DNA of 64,000 bases. Source: UBA8949 sp942493365. Its GTDB lineage: Bacteria > Bacillota > Clostridia > Saccharofermentanales > UBA5734. The notes beneath the pieces were generated by a model. That model saw nothing but the letters and a program-made list of their open reading frames with translations. It had not been told where the DNA came from and did no database searches. The stretch lies in the NCBI GenBank assembly GCA_942493365.1, contig OW818697.1, positions 1,488,001 through 1,552,000 on the forward strand, read 5' to 3'. Below are positions 1 through 7,353 of the stretch, piece by piece. Position 1 is the stretch's first letter. Each line of letters begins with the position of its first letter. Position numbers and translations under genes: made by a program.

Positions 1-2178
1 ATTTTGGCGGGTTCGCTGATTTTTTACAACACCGCCGCCTTGCAACTGAATCCTGCTGTATCAGCTGCCGTCAGCGAAACCACCGGCGTATCACGTCAGC
101 AGGTCATTACAGCCGCGCGCGGCGATATTGTCGACGCGTCGGGCTTGCCGCTGGCATATTCCACAGTGGTCAACACGCTCATGATTACCTACGCAGGCCT
201 TGACAACAATCATTTGAACGCGATGCTGCTGGATCTGTCTCATTACCTTGAAGAGCAAGGCGTTCAAATTGAGGAAACCTTGTCTGATTATTTCACGCTT
301 GATCATACAGCTTGCAACCATGCGCAAGGTGAAGGTCTTGACTGCGGTGTACCTGTTTTTCAGAAAGAATTGAACGAGATCATGAAATGGCAAAACACCA
401 AAAACCGTTTTAATCTGGCCAGCGTCACCGATACCACAAATCCAACCTATGCTGACAAATTGATCAAAACCGATCCACAGGTCTTTTTCGATTATCTGCT
501 CTATAATCGCTATCAAATAAACGACCCCAAGGCGGATGGCCAAAAATACAACCGCAGCGATGCCTATCGCATCATGCAGCTTCGCTACCAGATTATGATC
601 AATGAGTGGGCCTTTATCAACGGCACCCCAGTCGAAATTGCCCGCAAGGTCAGTGATCAGGTCGTTTCGTCGATTAATGAGCAGAATTTTCGTTTTATGG
701 GCGTCATCAGCGGGCAAGAATATGAACGAGCCTATACGGAAAACGCCAAGCTGTTGTGTCATGTGCTGGGTTATGTAGGCCGCATCACGTCCAGCCAGTA
801 TCAGGAGTTGAGTTCGCAGGGCTACTCGGCAGATGCCATCATTGGACAGGACGGCGTCGAATCGACCGCTGAGCGTTATCTGGCTGGCCAGAACGGCATC
901 AAACCCTACAACATCTGGACAGTAGCCGGGGAGGAAGGGTCATTTTATTCCGAATCCATCGGAAAAGATGCGGTGCCCGGTTTTAATGTCACGCTGACCA
1001 TTGACAGCGAATTGCAGAAAATTGCCGAAGACTCTCTGATCTCGGTCATTGATTCTATTCGCAACAGTCCGAACAACAAAAACAAGGGCGACGCTGACGC
1101 CGGCTCGGTGGTCATGATTGATGTCAACACCGGCGCGGTGCTGGCCATGGCCAGTTATCCAGGCTATGATCCGAACGATTTTATATTGCAGGCAACAGAC
1201 GACGCAGCCAAGGCGAGGGTAGCTGATTACCTGACCAACAGTGTCACGCAACCGCTTTGGAACCGGGCAATCATGGAAATATATGCCCCCGGTTCAACCT
1301 TCAAACCAGCGACGGCGGTTGCGGCTTTGCAGAGCGGGGCCATCACGCCCTACAACAACACCATTCGCTGCAAAGGCCATGAAATTATCGGCGAATGGCC
1401 ATTCAAATGCTTGGAATATCCTGGCAGCGGCCATGGCAACCTGACCCTGGAGCGGGCGCTGGCCACCTCGTGCAACATGTATTTTCACAATCTTGGCTAC
1501 AGGGCAAAAATAAACAACATCGATTACTGGGGTCGAAAACTTGGTCTGGGCGAGTACACCGGCATTGACCTGCCGGGCGAGGCTCGAGGCATTCGGGCCA
1601 ATCGCGAAAACAAGATTAGACTGCGCTCCAATCCGGCCGACCAAATCTGGTTTCCTGCCGACACCTGCCAGACGGCCATCGGTCAGTTTGACAACAGCTT
1701 TACAATCATCCAATTGGCGGTCTACACAGCGGCACTGGCGACTGGCAACAATGTGACACCCCATGTGATCGGCCAGATCACCAGCAACGACGGCGTCATT
1801 ATTCAGGATTACAATTATGATCCGATATCAATCGGCATTGACCCGGCCAATTTGTTGGCGATTCGCAAAGGTATGGTCGCGGTGGCTGGTGATCCCGATG
1901 GTACAGCCTATCGCTATTTCAAGAATTATCCGATCACCGTGGCGGCAAAAACCGGTACCGCTGAAACCGGCTTCGAAGATCGGTCATCATCCAACGGCTT
2001 GTTTATCTGCTACGCGCCGGCCGATAACCCGCAGGTGGCGATTGCCCAGATCGTTGAAAAAGGCGCCTGGGGATCGAACACCATCGGTATTGCCAAAAAT
2101 CTGTTGAATGCCTATTTTAACCTGAACGGCACGCCGGTTTCGGATACGGCTGTGATTCCTGGCGTCTTGATCAACTGA
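1..2178 (+). CDS. Class B penicillin-binding protein (PBP2-like transpeptidase), 5' end missing
   Basis: D,D-transpeptidase that cross-links peptidoglycan at the outer face of the membrane, probably in the elongation machinery. The reading frame is open to the window edge, so the cytoplasmic tail and membrane anchor lie upstream; what remains begins just outside the membrane. A dimerisation/pedestal domain fills about the first 330 visible residues and a transpeptidase domain follows. All three active-site motifs are seen: STFK near visible residue 431 (nucleophile Ser), SCN near 489, and KTGT near 649. No C-terminal PASTA domains are present, which fits the PBP2/MrdA side of the family. In Clostridia an mrdA-like gene usually sits near minCD/rodA and a methylglyoxal synthase-like gene, and the next gene here is of that family. 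The subtype assignment is an inference. Confidence 0.9.
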   Translation: MLAGSLIFYNTAALQLNPAVSAAVSETTGVSRQQVITAARGDIVDASGLPLAYSTVVNTLMITYAGLDNNHLNAMLLDLSHYLEEQGVQIEETLSDYFTLDHTACNHAQGEGLDCGVPVFQKELNEIMKWQNTKNRFNLASVTDTTNPTYADKLIKTDPQVFFDYLLYNRYQINDPKADGQKYNRSDAYRIMQLRYQIMINEWAFINGTPVEIARKVSDQVVSSINEQNFRFMGVISGQEYERAYTENAKLLCHVLGYVGRITSSQYQELSSQGYSADAIIGQDGVESTAERYLAGQNGIKPYNIWTVAGEEGSFYSESIGKDAVPGFNVTLTIDSELQKIAEDSLISVIDSIRNSPNNKNKGDADAGSVVMIDVNTGAVLAMASYPGYDPNDFILQATDDAAKARVADYLTNSVTQPLWNRAIMEIYAPGSTFKPATAVAALQSGAITPYNNTIRCKGHEIIGEWPFKCLEYPGSGHGNLTLERALATSCNMYFHNLGYRAKINNIDYWGRKLGLGEYTGIDLPGEARGIRANRENKIRLRSNPADQIWFPADTCQTAIGQFDNSFTIIQLAVYTAALATGNNVTPHVIGQITSNDGVIIQDYNYDPISIGIDPANLLAIRKGMVAVAGDPDGTAYRYFKNYPITVAAKTGTAETGFEDRSSSNGLFICYAPADNPQVAIAQIVEKGAWGSNTIGIAKNLLNAYFNLNGTPVSDTAVIPGVLIN

Positions 2179-2226
2179 ATCCATCTTCACCTGCAAAATA
2201 AGACCCAGGCATTACTTTTTCGACTA

Positions 2227-2255
2227 TTGTCACCAACGATGAATATGATTAAAAT
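2227..2255 (+). promoter_or_regulatory. Predicted sigma-70-type promoter for the MGS-like gene
   Basis: TTGTCA (2227-2232) and TAAAAT (2250-2255) are separated by exactly 17 bp. The predicted start of transcription leaves a leader of about 55 nt before the GTG start at 2318. No terminator hairpin is obvious between the PBP stop and this site, so read-through from upstream is also possible. Confidence 0.55.
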
Positions 2256-2317
2256 AGAAAATGGCTGTTACTGTTTAACGACTGGAACCGCTGATTTAGC
2301 AATAGGGGGGTCATGTC

Positions 2318-2707
2318 GTGAATATTGTTCTTTTGGCGGACAATCGTAAAAATGAACTACTGGTCAATTTCTGTATCGCCTACAGCCATATTCTGGGTCG
2401 CCACAACCTTTTTGCTTTGTTTAATGCCTCGCGGCTGATTCGTGACGCGACACACCTCAAGATCACCGGCCTTTCAACCGAGATATCCGGCAGCCTCGAT
2501 CAGCTGGCCTCACGGGCGATGTACAATGAAATTGATGCGGTCATCTATTTGCGTGATCCGCTGCTGGTCAGTTACGATTCACCCAATTCGCTACTGCGAG
2601 CTTGTGATACAAACAGCATACCGGTCGCCACCAATCTGGCCACCGCCGAAATGCTTGTGCTGGCCATTGAGCGTGGCGATCTGGATTGGCGCGATCTCGT
2701 CCGCTAA
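2318..2707 (+). CDS. Methylglyoxal synthase-like protein with altered active site
   Basis: 129 residues with the single-domain MGS-like fold. The C-terminal half matches the family well: DAVIYLRDPL, then LLRAC and IPVATNLATAEMLV. The residues that do the chemistry in true methylglyoxal synthase are mostly changed. The N-terminal AHD motif (catalytic His) reads ADN, the GTTG phosphate loop reads FNAS, SGPLGGDQQ is shortened to SGSLDQ, and the PHDPD motif (second His) reads YDSPN. Conversion of dihydroxyacetone phosphate to methylglyoxal is therefore doubtful; a ligand-binding or regulatory role is an inference. Start: GTG 2318 behind AATAGGGGGG; the nearby ATG at 2313 is out of frame and stops at once. 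It follows the PBP gene with its own predicted promoter. Confidence 0.75.
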   Translation: MNIVLLADNRKNELLVNFCIAYSHILGRHNLFALFNASRLIRDATHLKITGLSTEISGSLDQLASRAMYNEIDAVIYLRDPLLVSYDSPNSLLRACDTNSIPVATNLATAEMLVLAIERGDLDWRDLVR

Positions 2708-2732
2708 ATAGCCAAAAATTAAGCGATTTTGT

Positions 2733-2770
2733 AAATTCTGCAAGATGAGGCCTCTCAACTTGCAGAATTT
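2733..2770. repeat. Perfect 12-bp inverted repeat upstream of gdhA promoter
   Basis: AAATTCTGCAAG (2733-2744) and CTTGCAGAATTT (2759-2770) pair perfectly around a 14-nt loop. There is no T-tract on either strand, so it is a poor intrinsic terminator. It ends 2 nt before the -35 box of the gdhA promoter, a position suited to a regulator binding site. The role is not proven. Confidence 0.5.
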
Positions 2771-2772
2771 CC

Positions 2773-2801
2773 TTGACGTGGGCTGACGTTGGGATTAAAA
2801 T
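2773..2801 (+). promoter_or_regulatory. Predicted gdhA promoter
   Basis: TTGACG (2773-2778) and TAAAAT (2796-2801) with a 17-bp spacer. The predicted leader is about 85 nt before the gdhA ATG at 2895. The strength of the match fits a highly expressed ammonium-assimilation gene. Confidence 0.65.
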
Positions 2802-2894
2802 CGAAAAAGGGCTTTTATGTTGTTCGAACATCCAAAGGCGGGTGTCGATCTGACGCTTGCCTAACGATTGTATAATTCCAAAGGAGGGATTCAC

Positions 2895-4232
2895 ATGCAC
2901 ATCTTGAAATCTGTTTATGAACAAGTCGTTGCCAGAGATCCTAATCAACCTGAATTTCATCAGGCTGTTTTTGAAGTTCTGGAAAGCCTCGAACCTGTTG
3001 CTGCCAAGCACCCGGAATGGGTCAAAGCCGGCATCTTCGATCGGCTGGTCGAGCCTGAGCGTCAGGTCGTTTTCCGTATTTCCTGGATCGACGATCAGGG
3101 CAATGTTCAGGTCAACCGCGGCTTCCGCGTCCAGTTCAACAGCGCGATCGGCCCGTATAAAGGCGGCATTCGCCTGCATCCATCGGTCACCCTCAGCGTT
3201 ATTAAATTTCTCGGCTTTGAACAGATTCTGAAAAACTCCCTGACCGGCCTGCCCATCGGCGGCGGTAAAGGTGGTTCGGATTTCAACCCGCGCGGCAAAA
3301 GTGACGGCGAAATCATGCGTTTCTGTCAAAGCTTCATGACCGAGCTGTGGCGTCATATCGGCGCTGACACCGACGTTCCCGCTGGCGACATCGGTACCGG
3401 CGGCCGCGAAATCGGTTTCATGTACGGTCAGTATAAGCGTCTTTCCAACGTCCATACCGGTGTTTTGACCGGCAAAGGCCTGACCTGGGGCGGTTCGCTG
3501 GCTCGCACCGAAGCGACCGGCTATGGTCTGTGCTATTTTATGGACGAAGCCATCAAAGCCAAAGGCCTTTCTTTCAAAGGCGCCAAAGTTTCGATCTCCG
3601 GCTCGGGCAATGTTGCCATCTTCGCCCATCAGAAATCCACCCAATTGGGCGGCAAGGTTATCACCATGAGTGATTCTGACGGCTACATCCACGATCCCGA
3701 TGGTGTCGATCTGGATGCTGTCAAGGAGATCAAGCTGGTCAAACGGGCTCGCATCAGCGATTACGTCAAGACCCACCCCAAGGCAACCTACACCGCTGGC
3801 TGCAACGGCATTTGGACTGTGCCCTGCGACATTGCGCTGCCCAGTGCCACCCAAAATGAAATCGACGGCGAAAGCGCCGAAATTCTGGTCAAGAATGGTT
3901 GTAAAGCGGTTGGCGAGGGAGCCAACATGCCGTCCACCCCTGAAGCCATCGCGATCTATCTCAAAAACAAAGTCGTCTTTGGTCCGGCCAAAGCTGCCAA
4001 CGCCGGCGGCGTGGCGACCTCAGCCCTCGAAATGAGCCAGAACAGCATGCGCTACAACTGGACTTTCGAAGAAGTTGATGCCAAGCTCAAGGACATCATG
4101 ATCAACATCTACAAGAATGCCAGCCGCGCGGCCGCCGAATACGGTGATCCTGACAATCTCATGATGGGCGCCAACATCGCCGGCTTTGAGAAGGTTGCGA
4201 CAGCAATGTTTGAGCAGGGCGTCGCATACTGA
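2895..4232 (+). CDS. gdhA: NADP-type glutamate dehydrogenase
   Basis: Interconverts 2-oxoglutarate plus ammonium and glutamate; cytoplasmic, normally hexameric. The 445-residue length is typical of the bacterial NADPH-dependent family. Visible landmarks are PYKGGIRLHPSV with the 2-oxoglutarate-binding lysine region, the catalytic-lysine motif PIGGGKGG, the PAGDIGTGGREIGFM segment, and the Rossmann loop GSGNVA in the second half. ATG 2895 was chosen because AAAGGAGGG lies just upstream; the longer frame from 2868 would translate through this ribosome binding site. Its own promoter and a strong terminator make it a single-gene transcript. NADPH specificity is assigned from overall similarity, not from a tested residue. 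Confidence 0.95.
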   Translation: MHILKSVYEQVVARDPNQPEFHQAVFEVLESLEPVAAKHPEWVKAGIFDRLVEPERQVVFRISWIDDQGNVQVNRGFRVQFNSAIGPYKGGIRLHPSVTLSVIKFLGFEQILKNSLTGLPIGGGKGGSDFNPRGKSDGEIMRFCQSFMTELWRHIGADTDVPAGDIGTGGREIGFMYGQYKRLSNVHTGVLTGKGLTWGGSLARTEATGYGLCYFMDEAIKAKGLSFKGAKVSISGSGNVAIFAHQKSTQLGGKVITMSDSDGYIHDPDGVDLDAVKEIKLVKRARISDYVKTHPKATYTAGCNGIWTVPCDIALPSATQNEIDGESAEILVKNGCKAVGEGANMPSTPEAIAIYLKNKVVFGPAKAANAGGVATSALEMSQNSMRYNWTFEEVDAKLKDIMINIYKNASRAAAEYGDPDNLMMGANIAGFEKVATAMFEQGVAY

Positions 4233-4237
4233 TGAAC

Positions 4238-4280
4238 AGGAGCTCCAGGCCGCAAATAGGCTTGGAGCTCCTTTTTTTTT
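4238..4280 (+). terminator. Intrinsic terminator after gdhA
   Basis: A 14-bp stem (4238-4251 with 4259-4272, one G-U pair) with a 7-nt loop is followed by a run of T to 4280. It starts 6 nt after the gdhA stop codon. Confidence 0.9.
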
Positions 4281-4312
4281 GACTTTAAACTGACGTGAAA
4301 GGTTTCGAAAAA

Positions 4313-4951
4313 GTGATAAAAATACTGAGCCTGCCTTATGGTTATTTTGAAGCGTGCAGCTATTTGATCGAACTGCCGGGCGCCGTTTGTCTGATCGATC
4401 CGGCCGTCGAACCGGCCAGATTGCCGGCCAATCTGCCGCCGATTCTTTGGATACTGGCAACCCATGGCCACTTTGACCACATCAGCCAGGCGGACAGTTT
4501 GCGGCAAAAATTTTCGGCACCGCTGCTGATTCATGCCGCCGATGCCGATTGCCTGACCCAGCCGATGTTAAACCTGTCCGTGACCATGCAGCGGTCATCC
4601 AGTCTGCGGCCGGCCGAGGGCTTGTTGCAGGATGGCCAGATTTTAGAGCTCGAAAAGAACATGAAAATAGAAGTTATTCACACCCCCGGGCATACCCCCG
4701 GCGGTGTCTGTTTTCTGTTGACAGAAAACCTGGCGCCGGTCGCGCTCTTTACCGGCGACACCTTGTTTGCGGGATCAATCGGCCGCCTCGACCTCGGTGG
4801 CAGCGCGTCAGACATGAAAAAATCGCTGATCAAACTGCAAGCGATTGACCAGCGATTCCAAGGACAGCATATTCCGATTTATCCAGGACACGGCATCAAA
4901 TCTGACCTGAAGACGGAGATCATGACCAACCCGTACTTTTTGCTCAAGTAA
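4313..4951 (+). CDS. MBL-fold metallo-hydrolase (glyoxalase II-like)
   Basis: About 212 residues with the metallo-beta-lactamase fold of the hydroxyacylglutathione-hydrolase-like group. The dinuclear metal site is complete: THGHFDH, then HTPGHTPGG, GDTLFAGSIGR with the bridging Asp, and YPGHG near the C-terminus. It lacks the C-terminal helical domain of true glyoxalase II, so a generic thioester or lactone hydrolase is the safe call. GTG 4313 has AAAGGT at a fair distance; GTG 4295, six codons upstream, is the alternative but lies 15 nt after the gdhA terminator with no binding site. The 3' end overlaps the convergent lipoprotein gene by 8 nt. The substrate is unknown. Confidence 0.85.
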   Translation: MIKILSLPYGYFEACSYLIELPGAVCLIDPAVEPARLPANLPPILWILATHGHFDHISQADSLRQKFSAPLLIHAADADCLTQPMLNLSVTMQRSSSLRPAEGLLQDGQILELEKNMKIEVIHTPGHTPGGVCFLLTENLAPVALFTGDTLFAGSIGRLDLGGSASDMKKSLIKLQAIDQRFQGQHIPIYPGHGIKSDLKTEIMTNPYFLLK

Positions 4952-5933
4952 TTCGCAACGACTGCCCGCCGGTGACATCGGCGCGATAAATGCGGCTGCT
5001 GGATGGGCGTTTGTAAAAGACATAGTTATCACAAACGACAAACTCGCCGACGGCATCGTCAACCACGAGTTCGGCTTTTTGGGCATCGATTGACTGATTT
5101 CCAACCATCACGCTGCGGTAAAGCCTTTTTTGATCAGCTGAATCAATGTAGTATATATAACCATTGCTAACGATAAAGGGGTTGTCTAACCCGCGTTGGC
5201 TGATTGACTGACCTGATTTACTTTGCATGTTCCAGGCTGTGAGACGATAACTTTCCTCGGGCTCAGCAAAGTAAATCCAATCACCCGAAATATTCAGGCT
5301 GCTGATGCGCTGGGTGAGCAGCAACGTTTTTTCACCGCTGTCTAGATCGACTATGGTCAGACCATGATCGGCCGACGCCCCGGTGATAAATAGTTTACCG
5401 TTGGACAACGCCAGGGCGACGGCTTGGTTGGCTGTGATTTCCCGACGGTCTGTACCATCACCTTTAAGACTGATAACAGCGCCGGTTTCCGAATCTATTG
5501 CATACAGCAGTTGGTTGTATGTGAGCAAATATTTGAGCGGAGTATTGCCGATGCGGATATGATTGGTTCCGTCCAGATCAATTCTGGTCAGCAGTCCGTT
5601 GGTCTGTCCTTCGGTGTAGAAAAGCTGGTTGCCCACATTAACGGGGCTGCTGGCCGATGACTCGATCAGTTCGAGACCGATTGATCCATCGGTTTCTGCC
5701 AGGCAAAAATGTCCTTCAAACGAATTGAAGGCAATTTGATTGCCAACTGGCAGCACGAGGTTCTGATAATGCAGATTACCGCCCTGCATATCGGTCAGAC
5801 TGGCTACAGACAGGTCATAATCATTGATATCCGCAGTGCTGTCGGTGGGTTGGCTGCAACCGCTCAAGCCCGGCATGATGATCGCAATCGCCAAAATGAT
5901 TATAAAATACATTTTAAATGGTTTGAACTGCAT
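4944..5933 (-). CDS. Lipoprotein with DUF5050-type beta-propeller repeats
   Basis: 329 residues. The N-terminus has a basic stretch, a hydrophobic segment and a lipobox LSGC at about residues 23-26, so it should be exported and lipid-anchored at the outer face of the membrane. The rest is a series of short repeats containing NQLFYTEG, NGLLTRIDLDG, GDWIYFAEP and NGYIYYID, the pattern of the DUF5050 (YWTD-like) propeller family. Start ATG 5933 has GCAGGT upstream on the minus strand. It stands alone, convergent with the MBL hydrolase and divergent from the pheST T-box. The function is unknown; extracellular binding is a family-level inference. Confidence 0.8.
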   Translation of the reverse strand: MQFKPFKMYFIIILAIAIIMPGLSGCSQPTDSTADINDYDLSVASLTDMQGGNLHYQNLVLPVGNQIAFNSFEGHFCLAETDGSIGLELIESSASSPVNVGNQLFYTEGQTNGLLTRIDLDGTNHIRIGNTPLKYLLTYNQLLYAIDSETGAVISLKGDGTDRREITANQAVALALSNGKLFITGASADHGLTIVDLDSGEKTLLLTQRISSLNISGDWIYFAEPEESYRLTAWNMQSKSGQSISQRGLDNPFIVSNGYIYYIDSADQKRLYRSVMVGNQSIDAQKAELVVDDAVGEFVVCDNYVFYKRPSSSRIYRADVTGGQSLRIT

Positions 5934-5977
5934 GGATGTTTACCTGCTTTCACATCTTGGTGGTCGTCCTTTTGGAC

Positions 5978-6006
5978 TTTACAGTTGATTTGTCTGGTGA
6001 TATTAT
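5978..6006 (+). promoter_or_regulatory. Predicted promoter of the pheST T-box transcript
   Basis: TTTACA (5978-5983) and TATTAT (6001-6006) with a 17-bp spacer. The predicted start near 6013 is just before the first T-box helix. Confidence 0.55.
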
Positions 6007-6020
6007 AACAGAATAACGCG

Positions 6021-6258
6021 ACGATGGAGAGAGTAGACTGTTCAGGTTCATCAGAGAGGGAAGGGCCACAGGCTGAAAGCCCCCCCGGCACTTGGATTTT
6101 TGAAGTTCACTCCGGAGCGGCATTTCTGAAAATGAGGGTTCATGAGTAGGTTTTGACGGTTGGCACCGTAAACGGCCGATAGAGTGCCGCGGCAGATGCT
6201 GCGGAAATCGGGTGGTACCGCGGATTTCAATTCCGTCCCGTCAGGGATGGGATTTTTT
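6021..6258 (+). ncRNA. T-box riboswitch (Phe-specific) controlling pheST
   Basis: The highly conserved T-box sequence GGTGGTACCGCGG is at 6211-6223. Upstream, the base of stem I pairs GGAG (6026-6029) with CTCC (about 6110-6113), with an AGTAGA element in between. The specifier loop reads GAAGTTCA and holds a TTC Phe codon at 6106-6108. The competing terminator is CCGTCCC (6233-6239) with GGGATGG (6244-6250) followed by a T-run. Uncharged tRNA-Phe should pair with the specifier and the T-box bulge and allow read-through into pheS. The boundaries of stem I are approximate. Confidence 0.93.
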
Positions 6259-6298
6259 ATTTTATGGCTGACGCCAAAACAAGTTTGGAGTGAAAACG

Positions 6299-7330
6299 AT
6301 GAGTAATCTCAATGACGATCTGATCCGTTTGCAGCAAGACTTCGCTCTGGCCCTCGGTGACCTTGCGACTTCACAGGATGCCGATGAATTGCGTGTGCGG
6401 TTTTTGGGCAAGAAAGGCGAGCTGACCACCATTCTGCGCGGCATGGGTGCTTTGCCGGCTGATCAACGACCGCAGGCCGGACAGTTGGCCAATCAAGTGC
6501 GCGAAGCAATTGAAGCGCAGCTCAGTGAAGCGCAAGACAAAATTCTTCACGCTGAAAAATCGCAGCGGCTGAGTAATGAAAAAATCGATGTGACCCTGCC
6601 GGGCCGTGCACCGCAAATGGGCTGCCGACACCCCCTGACCCGAGTCATCGATGAGATCTGCGGGATTTTCCTCGGGCTGGGCTATTCGATTGCTGAAGGC
6701 CCCGAGGTTGAGCTGGATCATTACAATTTTGAAATGCTGCGGCTGCCGGCCGATCATCCGGCTCGCGATACGCAGGACACTTTCTACATCACGCCATCCA
6801 TTTTGCTGCGCACCCAAACCTCACCGGTCCAGATCCGCGTGATGGAGCAGCAGAAACCACCGATCAAGATTGTCTGCCCCGGCAAGGTTTATCGTTCTGA
6901 TGCCCTTGACGCGACGCATTCACCGATTTTTCATCAGATCGAAGGTCTGGTTGTTGATCGCGGCGTGACGATGGGCGACCTGGTCGGTTCGCTCCAGCTT
7001 TTCGCCCGCCAGCTCTTTGGCGAAAAAACGCAGATTCGTCTGCGTCCCCATCACTTTCCCTTCACCGAACCCAGCTGCGAGGTGGACATCTCCTGCTGGA
7101 CCTGTGGCGGCAGCGGCTGCCGGACCTGCAAGGGCGAGGGCTGGATTGAAGTGCTGGGTGCCGGCATGGTACACCCCGAGGTGCTGGAAAACTGCGGCAT
7201 TGATGCCAAAGAATACAGCGGCTTTGCTTTTGGCATCGGCGTGGAACGCACCACCATGGGTCGTTACGGCATCGATGACATCCGCAATTTCTTTGAAAAC
7301 GATGTTCGTTTCTTAAGTCAGTTCCGCTGA
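6299..7330 (+). CDS. pheS: Phenylalanyl-tRNA synthetase alpha subunit
   Basis: Catalytic subunit of the alpha2-beta2 enzyme that charges tRNA-Phe. The 343 residues comprise an N-terminal coiled-coil that holds tRNA and a class II catalytic core. Motif 2 region KVYRSDALDATHSPIFHQIE, the HHFPFTEPS segment and the C-terminal GFAFGIGVERTTM are all present. A Cys/Gly-rich insertion CGGSGCRTCKGEG near residue 270 is a small zinc-knuckle-like loop seen in many bacterial PheS. Start ATG 6299 has GGAG at 6287-6290; GTG 6290 is inside that binding site and was rejected. Expression is controlled by the T-box upstream, and pheT follows after 23 nt. Confidence 0.97.
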   Translation: MSNLNDDLIRLQQDFALALGDLATSQDADELRVRFLGKKGELTTILRGMGALPADQRPQAGQLANQVREAIEAQLSEAQDKILHAEKSQRLSNEKIDVTLPGRAPQMGCRHPLTRVIDEICGIFLGLGYSIAEGPEVELDHYNFEMLRLPADHPARDTQDTFYITPSILLRTQTSPVQIRVMEQQKPPIKIVCPGKVYRSDALDATHSPIFHQIEGLVVDRGVTMGDLVGSLQLFARQLFGEKTQIRLRPHHFPFTEPSCEVDISCWTCGGSGCRTCKGEGWIEVLGAGMVHPEVLENCGIDAKEYSGFAFGIGVERTTMGRYGIDDIRNFFENDVRFLSQFR

Positions 7331-7353
7331 GATGATGCAGGAGGATAGTATCA

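Noticed and set aside
2318..2707. Plain call as active methylglyoxal synthase (mgsA)
   Set aside because: Catalytic and phosphate-binding motifs are altered, so only family-level naming is supported.
2568..3854. 428-codon ORF on the minus strand
   Set aside because: Antisense to gdhA; crosses the gdhA promoter and the inverted repeat.
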